From JAQTTT01 sp964565435 (GTDB lineage: Archaea; Nanobdellota; Nanobdellia; Tiddalikarchaeales; Tiddalikarchaeaceae), in the NCBI GenBank assembly GCA_964565435.1, contig CAZMEY010000038.1:1-7462 (forward strand): a stretch of 7,462 nt of DNA, in the 5' to 3' direction. This document shows, piece after piece, positions 1 through 6,043 of this stretch. A model generated the notes under the pieces. That model saw nothing but the letters and a program-made list of their open reading frames with translations. It was not told the origin of the DNA and ran no database searches. Position 1 is the first letter of the stretch. Each line of letters begins with the position of its first letter. A program made the position numbers and the translations under genes.

Positions 1-47
1 CATCACGGTCTTCAGCCGTGCGCTCTCCCAGTCTGAGCTACAGTCTC
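1..47 (-). tRNA. tRNA-Phe (anticodon GAA), 3' part cut by window edge
   Basis: Read on the minus strand from base 47, the sequence folds as the first 47 nucleotides of a tRNA: acceptor strand GAGACTG, then TA at positions 8-9, D stem GCTC/GAGC closing a nine-base loop that contains GG, G26, anticodon stem CACGG/CCGTG (fully paired) and anticodon loop CTGAAGA. T33 is followed by the anticodon GAA, which reads Phe codons. No intron interrupts the usual archaeal site at 37/38. The variable loop, T arm and 3' acceptor strand lie outside the window, so acceptor pairing cannot be tested. It lies on the same strand as, and downstream of, the ABC exporter operon and has its own likely promoter. Confidence 0.9.
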
Positions 48-74
48 AAATAATATAATAATTAAAGGGAGGGT

Positions 75-84
75 TTTTTAAAGC
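75..84 (-). promoter_or_regulatory. Probable archaeal TATA box for tRNA-Phe
   Basis: On the minus strand the 41-base gap between the exporter stop codon and the tRNA contains GCTTTAAAAA, preceded by a purine-rich GAAAAA that could serve as the TFB recognition element. Its centre is about 32 bases upstream of the mature tRNA 5' end, which would start transcription a few bases before the tRNA and leave a short leader for RNase P. The assignment rests on position and on likeness to the other TTTAAAA boxes in this window. Confidence 0.5.
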
Positions 85-88
85 TTTT

Positions 89-2359
89 TCATTGATTTAT
101 TGAGTTTACTAGCTCAAAATACCTGGCTTTTTTTTTCATAAGCTCATCATGCGAGCCTTGCTCAATTATCATTCCATTATCCATTACGCAGATAATATCT
201 GCATTTGCTATTGTTGACAATCTATGGGCTATTATGAAAGTTGTCCTACCTTTGCTTATCTTTTTGATTGCTTCTTGTATGATTTTTTCAGTGTAAGGGT
301 CTATGCTGCTTGTGGCTTCATCCAAAAGCAATATTTTAGGCTCAATCATTAAGACTCTTGCAAAGCATATCAATTGCCTTTGCCCTATGCTCAAGTTTGT
401 TCCCATTTCATTTAATGGAGTTTCATACTGGAGGGGAAGCTCTTTTATGAAATCATGGAGCCCAATATTTTTTGTTATTTTAAGCAGTTTGCCATTCATT
501 TCTGGCTTTTTGCTTAGGCCATAATAAAGGTTTTCCAGGATTGTTCCTGAGAAAAGATAATTATCTTGAGGCACCATACCCATTATGCTTCTCAAGTCAT
601 TAAGTTTGAAATCTTTTATGTTTATTCCCCCTATTTTTATCTCTCCTGATTTTATATCATAGAATCTTGCAAGGACCTTTATTATTGTTGATTTTCCAGC
701 CCCGGTTTCTCCCACAAAAGCCACTGTTTTTCCTTTTGGGATGTGGAGGTTAATATTTTTCAGCACGTCTTCTTTTTTCTTGCTTGCCAAATATTCATAT
801 TCTTTTATTGCTTTTTTTATTTCATTGCTGAATGGTTTGCCTTCTTCTTTTGGCGCTTTGCTTAAAATTTCAAGTATTTGTGTGTTTGTAAGGGATTTTG
901 ATTGTATGAATTCGTCAATATTATTTAGGTTAAATCCCATGTTTAATGATATCTCTGAGTATTCCCCCTTAAGCCTTTTTTCAAGTATTTTGGCAAGCTC
1001 TTTATTGGGTAAATCAGTGCTGAATGTTTGGGTGAATTTTGACATTATTTCTGGCGCATTTTTTTCATTCCTCATTTTTTTCATGAATACTGATTTTTCA
1101 TCATCTTTCAAATCCAGGTATCTTTCTATGAAGGTGAGCTTTTTTTCAGGGGTGAAATTCTTTGCCAGTCTTGAAATTGCCATTTTTTCCATTGGGTTAA
1201 ATTGCTTTAATAAGACATTTATGTCTTTTTTTGCCGTTTCTTCCCTTGATTTGTAATTGAAATACACTTGTTCAAAATCTATTGATGCATCTAAATTTTT
1301 TATTTGCTTAGGGTGCTTTGTTTCTTTTATGCTGTTTTCCTCATTCAATATGGAGTATATCCTTTCAGCGCTTGCCAATGCATTATCGCTTATTTGCTTA
1401 AACATAAGTATCATAATAACTGGAAATATCATTTGCATCATGTATGAATTGAATGCGCTTAATTCCCCTATTGTTATTGTGCTTCCAAAAAGGGTTATTC
1501 CATTGTTGAGCAGCCCGTATCCTGCATACAAAAGTATTATGCTTGTAAGGGAATATATTATGAATGTGAATGTAGGGAAGAATACGCTCATTATCTTCCC
1601 TGTTGCAAACATTGCTTCCCTGTTTTCCCTGTTGGCTTTTTCAAATTCTTCAATGCTTTCCTTTTCCCTTCCATAAGATTTTATCACTTTTATTCCGCTT
1701 ATATTCTGCTGTATAACTTGGGTTACTGTGCTTATCTTTGCTCTCACTTTCCTGAATGAATTTCTGAGGAATACATTGACTGCCATTATTACAATTATAA
1801 GCAAAGGTATTACAAGGATGGAAATTATTGTCATTTCCCAATTCAGCCTTATCATAAAAGCAATAATTAGAAATAATTTGAATACTCCAACAATTGCTGT
1901 TGCCAATTGCCCGCTGAATATCATATTAAGCTGGTCAATATCATTTGTTGCAGTGCTTATCAAGTCTCCAGTGTTATGGGATTCAAAATAATCCATGCTC
2001 ATATTCTGCACATTTTTGAAAAGGTCAAGCCTCATTTCCTGTATTATTTTTGTCCCGTATTTTCCCAGAAAATAGTTGAGAATTGCCGAGCCAATAAGGC
2101 TTATTGCCATCATTGCAGAATAGATTATTATAAGGTTTATTGCTATGTCTTTTGCCCCTATTATTATTCCTTCATCTATCACTTTTTGCTGTATGCTTGG
2201 AAGAATTGCATCAATGACTGTCAAAGCTAAAAGGCCCGCAATCATTGCAATAAATGAGGATTTATAGTTTTTGAGATAGCTTAGCATCCATTTCCATAGC
2301 TGCATATCAGTTATCTTTCCGCTCCTTACATCATTCCCGCTTAATGGTCCTTTAGTCAT
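89..2359 (-). CDS. ABC exporter subunit B (catalytic-site half) with a ~150-residue insertion in its NBD
   Basis: This is one half of a heterodimeric ABC exporter (MdlB/MsbA-like), in the cytoplasmic membrane. An exporter-type transmembrane domain with about six helices (roughly residues 33-320) is followed by the nucleotide-binding domain: A-loop Tyr369, Walker A GETGAGKST 550-558, Q-loop Gln598, signature LSIGQ 656-660 instead of LSGGQ, Walker B ending Asp680 with catalytic Glu681, D-loop SSID and H-loop His712. Its 756 residues compare with the usual 570-620; the excess is an insertion at about 371-528, between the A-loop strand and the strand leading to Walker A. The ATG directly follows the stop codon of the partner gene, with a GGTGA ribosome-binding site seven bases upstream inside that gene, so translation is probably coupled. 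The substrate (lipid, drug or peptide) cannot be read from the sequence. Confidence 0.92.
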   Translation of the reverse strand: MTKGPLSGNDVRSGKITDMQLWKWMLSYLKNYKSSFIAMIAGLLALTVIDAILPSIQQKVIDEGIIIGAKDIAINLIIIYSAMMAISLIGSAILNYFLGKYGTKIIQEMRLDLFKNVQNMSMDYFESHNTGDLISTATNDIDQLNMIFSGQLATAIVGVFKLFLIIAFMIRLNWEMTIISILVIPLLIIVIMAVNVFLRNSFRKVRAKISTVTQVIQQNISGIKVIKSYGREKESIEEFEKANRENREAMFATGKIMSVFFPTFTFIIYSLTSIILLYAGYGLLNNGITLFGSTITIGELSAFNSYMMQMIFPVIMILMFKQISDNALASAERIYSILNEENSIKETKHPKQIKNLDASIDFEQVYFNYKSREETAKKDINVLLKQFNPMEKMAISRLAKNFTPEKKLTFIERYLDLKDDEKSVFMKKMRNEKNAPEIMSKFTQTFSTDLPNKELAKILEKRLKGEYSEISLNMGFNLNNIDEFIQSKSLTNTQILEILSKAPKEEGKPFSNEIKKAIKEYEYLASKKKEDVLKNINLHIPKGKTVAFVGETGAGKSTIIKVLARFYDIKSGEIKIGGINIKDFKLNDLRSIMGMVPQDNYLFSGTILENLYYGLSKKPEMNGKLLKITKNIGLHDFIKELPLQYETPLNEMGTNLSIGQRQLICFARVLMIEPKILLLDEATSSIDPYTEKIIQEAIKKISKGRTTFIIAHRLSTIANADIICVMDNGMIIEQGSHDELMKKKARYFELVNSINQ
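776..1249 (-). other. Insertion within the NBD of ABC subunit B
   Basis: Residues about 371-528 separate two parts of the nucleotide-binding domain that normally lie only 8-10 residues apart: the strand ending in VYFNY (A-loop Tyr369) and VLKNINL, which leads into Walker A. The inserted stretch is rich in Lys, Glu, Asn and Leu, has no membrane segment and almost no Gly, and reads as a series of amphipathic helices (for example around 391-400, 407-415, 452-463, 492-500 and 511-525). Base composition and reading frame match the flanks, so it is not a recent disruption. I do not recognise a known domain in it. Confidence 0.8.
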
Positions 2360-4123
2360 TTATTTTTCACCCCTTTTTAGCTCAAGCTCAGCTTCCCTTT
2401 GCTTAGTATATAATGTATTATATATATTTGTATATATATTATTCTTTAAGTATAATTTTTCGTGCTTTCCGCTTGCAATTATGACTCCTTTATCCATTAA
2501 TAAAATCAAATCTGCAGTTTTTAGATTGTTAACCCTTTGAGTTATGATAAAGCTTGTCCTGTTCTTCATCAAATATTCCAATGCTTTTTGTATTTGGTAT
2601 TCTGTTTTTGTGTCAACTGCGCTTGTGCTATCATCAAGTATCAATATTTTTGGATTAAGTATCAATGCTCTTGCTATTGCTATTCTTTGCTTTTGCCCTC
2701 CGCTTAAACTGCTGCCCCTTTCCCCTATTATTGTATCATACCCTTTGGGCAGAGTCATTATAAAATCATGGATGTTTGCACTCTTGGCTGCATCAATCAC
2801 TTCCTGAAAGCTGGCATTAGGTTTGCCAAATCTTATGTTGTCAGCTATGCTGATATTAAACAAGAAAACCTCTTGGCTGCAGAAGCCTATTTGGCTTCTT
2901 AGATTGCTGATATTGTAATTTTTTATATTCATATTATCTATAAGTATTTCGCCTTTATCTGCATCATAATATCTGGGTATAAGGTTAATTAAAGAGGTTT
3001 TTCCGCTTCCGGTTGTCCCTATTATAGCTATTGTCTGGCCTGCGCTTGCCTTGAAATTTATTTTTTTTACAGCCATTGAATCCTTTGTGTATCCAAAACT
3101 TACCTCTTTGAATTCAACATCCCCTTTTATGCGCCTTGAAAATGCATTCTTTTTTTCCGCTATTTCACTTACTGATTCTATGATTTCATTAACCCTTTTT
3201 ATGCTGGCTCCTGATTGGACAAAATCAATTATGACCTGCCCCATATTATTGAACGGCATTGAAAGCATTGAAATATATGACATGAAGGCTATAAGCGTTC
3301 CCATCATTATTTCGCCGCTTATTACAAGAAATCCCCCATAAGCAAAAGCAGCCAAAGTTATTATGCTTGTTATTATTCTTGAACCATAATTTATGACAGT
3401 CTGCCATTTCACTGTCTTTATGCTGTCTATTTTAAAAGCGTCATTTTTTTTGCCAAATTTTGAAAGCTCCTTATTTTGAGAATTGAATATTCTTACAACA
3501 TTTGCGCCTATGAGGTTTTCCCTTATTATTGTTGTTATCTTTGCAAAATTAACCCTGGCGCTTTCATAGGCATAATACAATTTTTTGTATGAATAGGCAA
3601 CAACTATTGAATACAATAATGATGCAATTATGATTGCAATCACTGACTCCTTGACAGTGATAAAAGCCCCTATGATTATTCCCATAAAGGTTATTATTGA
3701 TGTTATGAAAGTTATTGTGCTTCTTGAGAATATTGAATGCGCATTTTCTATATCGCTTGTTGTTCTTGAAACCAAATCCCCAATCTCTTTATTATCAAAG
3801 AATTTGAAGCTTTGGGCATTGATGCTTTCATAAATATCCTTTCTAAGATAATATTGGGCGTTTGTTCCTGCTGCTGATGAAAAATACCTACCTATTCCTT
3901 CAAATACGCTTCCAAGGCTTGCGCAAAGCATTGATATTGCAAAAAGGCCTAAAAGATGGCTTAACTGAAGAGTTTGCAATGTTATATCATTGATTATTTT
4001 TTGGGCAATTAAAGGTATTGAAAGAGTAAATGCGGAGCTTATAATAGTGAACAATAATGCCAGTAAGAATTCTTTTTTGCTTTTTAAAACATATTTTGCA
4101 ACTAAATTGAAATTGCTTGCCAT
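2360..4123 (-). CDS. ABC exporter subunit A (degenerate-site half)
   Basis: This is the first gene of the exporter operon and the partner of the 756-residue subunit. At 587 residues it has normal half-transporter length: about six membrane helices (roughly 18-40, 57-77, 136-156, 158-178, 248-270, 272-290), then the nucleotide-binding domain with A-loop Tyr345, Walker A GTTGSGKT 369-376, Q-loop Gln417 and a canonical signature LSGGQ 473-477. Walker B ends in Asp497 followed by Asp498 where the catalytic Glu is expected, and the H-loop reads ITQR, so the switch His is Gln529. These substitutions mark the degenerate ATP site known in heterodimeric exporters such as TM287/288. The intact LSGGQ would complete the consensus site with the partner's Walker motifs. 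The ATG lies about 26 bases from a strong TATA box, suggesting a leaderless mRNA. The substrate is unknown. Confidence 0.93.
   Translation of the reverse strand: MASNFNLVAKYVLKSKKEFLLALLFTIISSAFTLSIPLIAQKIINDITLQTLQLSHLLGLFAISMLCASLGSVFEGIGRYFSSAAGTNAQYYLRKDIYESINAQSFKFFDNKEIGDLVSRTTSDIENAHSIFSRSTITFITSIITFMGIIIGAFITVKESVIAIIIASLLYSIVVAYSYKKLYYAYESARVNFAKITTIIRENLIGANVVRIFNSQNKELSKFGKKNDAFKIDSIKTVKWQTVINYGSRIITSIITLAAFAYGGFLVISGEIMMGTLIAFMSYISMLSMPFNNMGQVIIDFVQSGASIKRVNEIIESVSEIAEKKNAFSRRIKGDVEFKEVSFGYTKDSMAVKKINFKASAGQTIAIIGTTGSGKTSLINLIPRYYDADKGEILIDNMNIKNYNISNLRSQIGFCSQEVFLFNISIADNIRFGKPNASFQEVIDAAKSANIHDFIMTLPKGYDTIIGERGSSLSGGQKQRIAIARALILNPKILILDDSTSAVDTKTEYQIQKALEYLMKNRTSFIITQRVNNLKTADLILLMDKGVIIASGKHEKLYLKNNIYTNIYNTLYTKQREAELELKRGEK
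2367..2371 (-). promoter_or_regulatory. Internal ribosome-binding site GGTGA for ABC subunit B
   Basis: GGTGA on the minus strand lies seven bases before the ATG at 2359 and within the last codons of the upstream exporter gene. It complements the TCACC found at the 3' end of archaeal 16S rRNA. With the TAA-ATG abutment it supports coupled translation of the two subunits and fixes this start. It is the only convincing Shine-Dalgarno motif I see in the window. Confidence 0.7.
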
Positions 4124-4141
4124 TTATTCTTTTTTTGTTCT

Positions 4142-4156
4142 CTTTATATATAAATA
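4142..4156 (-). promoter_or_regulatory. TATA box of the ABC exporter operon (leaderless)
   Basis: The palindrome TTTATATATAAA (4143-4154) is centred 25-26 bases upstream of the exporter ATG at 4123, the normal distance from an archaeal TATA box to the transcription start. Transcription would therefore begin at or within a base or two of the start codon. No Shine-Dalgarno motif is present in the T-rich stretch between them, which fits a leaderless transcript. Confidence 0.7.
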
Positions 4157-4180
4157 TTGGCAATAAAATCTTTGATTTTG

Positions 4181-4196
4181 AATATATTTTTAAAAG
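4181..4196 (+). promoter_or_regulatory. TATA box of the Cys-rich lipoprotein gene (leaderless)
   Basis: AATATATTTTTAAAAG includes TTTTAAAA (4188-4195), centred about 26 bases before the ATG at 4218. No ribosome-binding site precedes that ATG. The spacing predicts transcription starting at the start codon. It sits back to back with the exporter promoter in a 94-base divergent region, about 43 bases separating the two box centres, which leaves room for a shared regulator; no operator-like repeat beyond the boxes is evident. Confidence 0.65.
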
Positions 4197-4217
4197 ATTG
4201 GCGACTGGTAATTTTTT

Positions 4218-5468
4218 ATGCAAAGGCATTATTTGGCAATCTTATCTCTTGCATTGATTATTATTTTTGCAGGATGCACTTTAAAGGGCAACGGAAAATC
4301 CTGTGAGGATTATTCTCTTTTTACAGACTGGAGCGAATGCGCCAATGGAACCCAAGAGAGGATTAGGGTTGATTTTAATTGCTTGAATGATTCAATAATC
4401 ATGAGAGAAACCGAGATTCAGGAATGCGTTGAGCCTTGCGAATCCAATTGGTCCTGCACTGATTGGACTGAATGCTCAAAAGAGAGCGAGCAATTTAGGT
4501 CTTGCAGGGATTTGGCAATGTGCGAAAATGCAACATTCCCTGATGTCAACCAATCCTGCAAATTCCAGGACCCTTGCTCCCAAATAAGCGAAAAAAACAT
4601 GAGGGAGGAATGCAGAAGCATTGTTTTTAACAGCGCCGGATTTTGCCTGAATATCACCAATAATGAATTGGCACAGAGCTGCATTTATTCATATTCTTAC
4701 CTTTATTCAGATATTACTTCATGCGATTTAATCAATGATTCATATTTAAGAAATACCTGCAAGGCAACAATATCTTTAAGCAAAGATTATTGCAATGTCT
4801 TGATTCCTGAAAATAGGAGCAGCTGTTATTATGAAATGGATTTAAGAAAGCAGTATTTGGCTTCAAGCATCTTTGCCACAAATCTTTGCAGCACTATTGA
4901 AAATGAAGCTGTAAAAGCCAATTGCCTAAGAACAGCCTCCCCTTATGAATCTTATAGGGATGATTTAAGTTATTGCAAATCTATGCAATTCATCAACAGT
5001 TCAACGGATTATCAATTGGCAAGGGCTTGCTATATTTATCATATAAAAGAATCAGGCAATGAATCAATATGCCCTGAAGTGCATGCCCTTGTAAAAAATG
5101 ACTGCTTTGCATTGAATGCCAATAATTTGACTTTTTGCTATGACCAATCAGGGCTTCAAAGGGATTGGTGCTTGGCAAACTTCGCTTATTACAATGATAA
5201 TCCCTCCCTATGCAGGGAAGCGTCAAATGAGAATAATTGCTATTTTATTGCAGGATTATGGTTTAAAAGCAATGATTTTTGCCAATTAATAACAGACACT
5301 CAATTAAAATCGGGCTGCGTGACATCTTATGTTTCATTTTGCGACGAAAACGCGCATAATTGCCCTGATGAGGATTATTGCGCCAATATAAGCGATGCCA
5401 ATTCCAAAAATTCCTGCATATTAAGAAGGGTAAAAAACGAAGTAAGATATAATTCAAAGATTTGGTAA
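4218..5468 (+). CDS. Secreted Cys-rich lipoprotein with thrombospondin-like modules and Cys-pair repeats
   Basis: The function is not recognised. Residues 1-20 form a lipoprotein signal peptide: a short charged start, a hydrophobic core and the lipobox FAGC with Cys20, so the mature protein should be lipid-anchored outside the cell. Residues 27-116 hold two thrombospondin type 1-like modules (DWSEC and WSCTDWTEC motifs). Residues 119-403 hold eleven short repeats, each with a Cys pair, mostly C-x11-C or C-x10-C. There are 34 cysteines besides Cys20, an even number that suits full disulfide pairing. Twelve N-x-S/T sequons (for example Asn43, 77, 145, 303) would allow N-glycosylation. No catalytic motif is visible, so an adhesion, binding or structural surface role is an inference. 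The gene diverges from the exporter operon, and its last 15 bases overlap the convergent CYTH gene. Confidence 0.88.
   Translation: MQRHYLAILSLALIIIFAGCTLKGNGKSCEDYSLFTDWSECANGTQERIRVDFNCLNDSIIMRETEIQECVEPCESNWSCTDWTECSKESEQFRSCRDLAMCENATFPDVNQSCKFQDPCSQISEKNMREECRSIVFNSAGFCLNITNNELAQSCIYSYSYLYSDITSCDLINDSYLRNTCKATISLSKDYCNVLIPENRSSCYYEMDLRKQYLASSIFATNLCSTIENEAVKANCLRTASPYESYRDDLSYCKSMQFINSSTDYQLARACYIYHIKESGNESICPEVHALVKNDCFALNANNLTFCYDQSGLQRDWCLANFAYYNDNPSLCREASNENNCYFIAGLWFKSNDFCQLITDTQLKSGCVTSYVSFCDENAHNCPDEDYCANISDANSKNSCILRRVKNEVRYNSKIW
4296..4565 (+). repeat. Two thrombospondin type 1-like modules
   Basis: Encoded residues 27-116. Module one has cysteines 29, 41, 55 and 70 and the motif TDWSEC followed by an NGTQ-R-R strand. 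Module two has cysteines 74, 80, 86, 96, 102 and 114 and the motif NWSCTDWTEC followed by FRSC. The spaced Trp, Cys and Arg residues match the layered Trp-Arg ladder of TSP1 folds. The modules are diverged copies and there is no DNA-level identity. Confidence 0.65.
4572..5426 (+). repeat. Eleven degenerate Cys-pair protein repeats
   Basis: Encoded residues 119-403. The Cys pairs are 120/132, 143/155, 169/181, 192/203, 224/236, 253/271, 285/296, 307/318, 332/341, 355/367 and 388/400. Six have eleven intervening residues and three have ten; one has eight and one seventeen. The common pattern is a small or polar residue, Cys, two or three residues, Ile or hydrophobic, a polar turn, Leu/Arg/Lys, then Cys followed by a Tyr/Phe/Leu-rich helix and an Asn/Asp-containing turn. 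An additional pair, 375/382, lies in the last linker. The units run 21-33 residues. Confidence 0.7.
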
Positions 5469-6011
5469 GGCAAGATTTTTATTCTTGTATTTTTTATCAA
5501 TAGTCACATCCTTTCCCATAGGGAGTATTTTTTCAAGCCATGACTCATCTTCAATCTCAGCTTCGCAAACTATTAAGCTTCTGTCAGTATAAACATCAAA
5601 TTCATAGATTATTCCATCAATTTCTTTTTCAAGCCTTTTCTTTAACACTTTGCTTATTGAAAAATTTTCAAAAAAAGAATAATCCTGGCCGCATATGGCT
5701 TCTTGCTTTTCACCCCTTGATTGCAAGCCGTCGGATTTAAATGTGATAAAATATTTTTCAACGCCATTTTTTTCTTTTTTCCTAATCCTTATTTCATAGA
5801 TATCAAATCCAATTTTCAATCCGGAATATTTTAATATTTCATCCTTTTTTCCCAAATCCAAGTATAACTGCTCAATGTCTGAGCCTTGCTCGCATGCTTC
5901 ATTGATTAAGTTATCAATTGTGCAAAAATGTTCATAAAATATGGGATTTGCAAATTCGCGGCAGCCTTCATAGATCAGGAATTTTTTTTCAATCTCAACA
6001 TCTTTTGCCAT
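5454..6011 (-). CDS. CYTH-domain protein (triphosphate tunnel metalloenzyme, class IV adenylate cyclase-like)
   Basis: This 185-residue protein belongs to the CYTH family (CyaB/thiamine triphosphatase-like), whose eight-stranded tunnel binds a triphosphate and divalent metals. The signature ExExK is Glu6-x-Glu8-x-Lys10. Further tunnel-type charged residues follow in family order: Arg75 and Arg77 in EIRIRKK, Lys86 and Lys92, Glu101 and Glu104, Arg126, Glu137 and Asp139 in YEFDVY, and Glu150 and Glu152 in CEAEIEDE. The ending GKDVTIDKKYKNKNLA resembles the C-terminal DVT...Y.N..LA motif of prokaryotic CYTH proteins. The substrate could be tripolyphosphate, thiamine triphosphate, another organic triphosphate or ATP for cyclisation, and the sequence does not decide. 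The ATG starts four residues before the signature region. A TATA-like box 28 bases upstream suggests its own leaderless promoter. Confidence 0.88.
   Translation of the reverse strand: MAKDVEIEKKFLIYEGCREFANPIFYEHFCTIDNLINEACEQGSDIEQLYLDLGKKDEILKYSGLKIGFDIYEIRIRKKEKNGVEKYFITFKSDGLQSRGEKQEAICGQDYSFFENFSISKVLKKRLEKEIDGIIYEFDVYTDRSLIVCEAEIEDESWLEKILPMGKDVTIDKKYKNKNLALPNL
5471..5497 (+). terminator. Possible terminator of the lipoprotein gene
   Basis: Just after the lipoprotein stop codon, CAAGA (5471-5475) and TCTTG (5483-5487) can form a five-base stem around a T-rich loop, followed by TATTTTTTAT. T-runs are the core archaeal termination signal. The stem is short and the sequence also encodes the C-terminal NKNLA region of the convergent CYTH protein, so this is tentative. 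Confidence 0.3.
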
Positions 6012-6013
6012 TG

Positions 6014-6027
6014 AAAAAAAGTAAAAA
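6014..6027 (-). terminator. T-tract terminator of the RuBisCO-patatin unit
   Basis: On the minus strand, 17 bases after the patatin stop codon, TTTTTACTTTTTTT provides two T-runs of five and seven bases, the usual form of an archaeal terminator. It falls between the proposed CYTH TATA box and the CYTH start codon, so if transcription of CYTH is leaderless the tract would not be in its mRNA. Confidence 0.45.
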
Positions 6028-6035
6028 TCATTTGC

Positions 6036-6043
6036 TTTTAAAA
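6036..6043 (-). promoter_or_regulatory. Possible TATA box for the CYTH gene
   Basis: TTTTAAAA, the same octamer as in the lipoprotein promoter, is centred about 28 bases upstream of the CYTH ATG at 6011 and directly after the patatin stop codon. It would place the transcription start at or near the ATG. The alternative is read-through from the patatin gene, since only 32 bases separate them. Confidence 0.45.

Noticed and set aside
741..1256. 171-residue open frame on the plus strand
   Set aside because: It is entirely antisense to the exporter subunit B gene, covers its inserted segment, has low-complexity Phe/Ser content and no start signals. The minus-strand frame continues without break into canonical NBD motifs.
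371..1300. Possible frameshift or mobile insertion in the 756-residue ABC gene
   Set aside because: The extra segment is in frame with the domains on both sides, has similar composition, and there are no terminal repeats or transposase traces around it.
2401..2455. AT-rich run with several TATATAT motifs as an internal promoter for ABC subunit B
   Set aside because: It encodes the Asn/Tyr/Ile-rich C-terminus of subunit A and lies 45-95 bases from the next ATG, while the zero-gap junction and GGTGA site already explain expression by coupling. It could still be weakly active.
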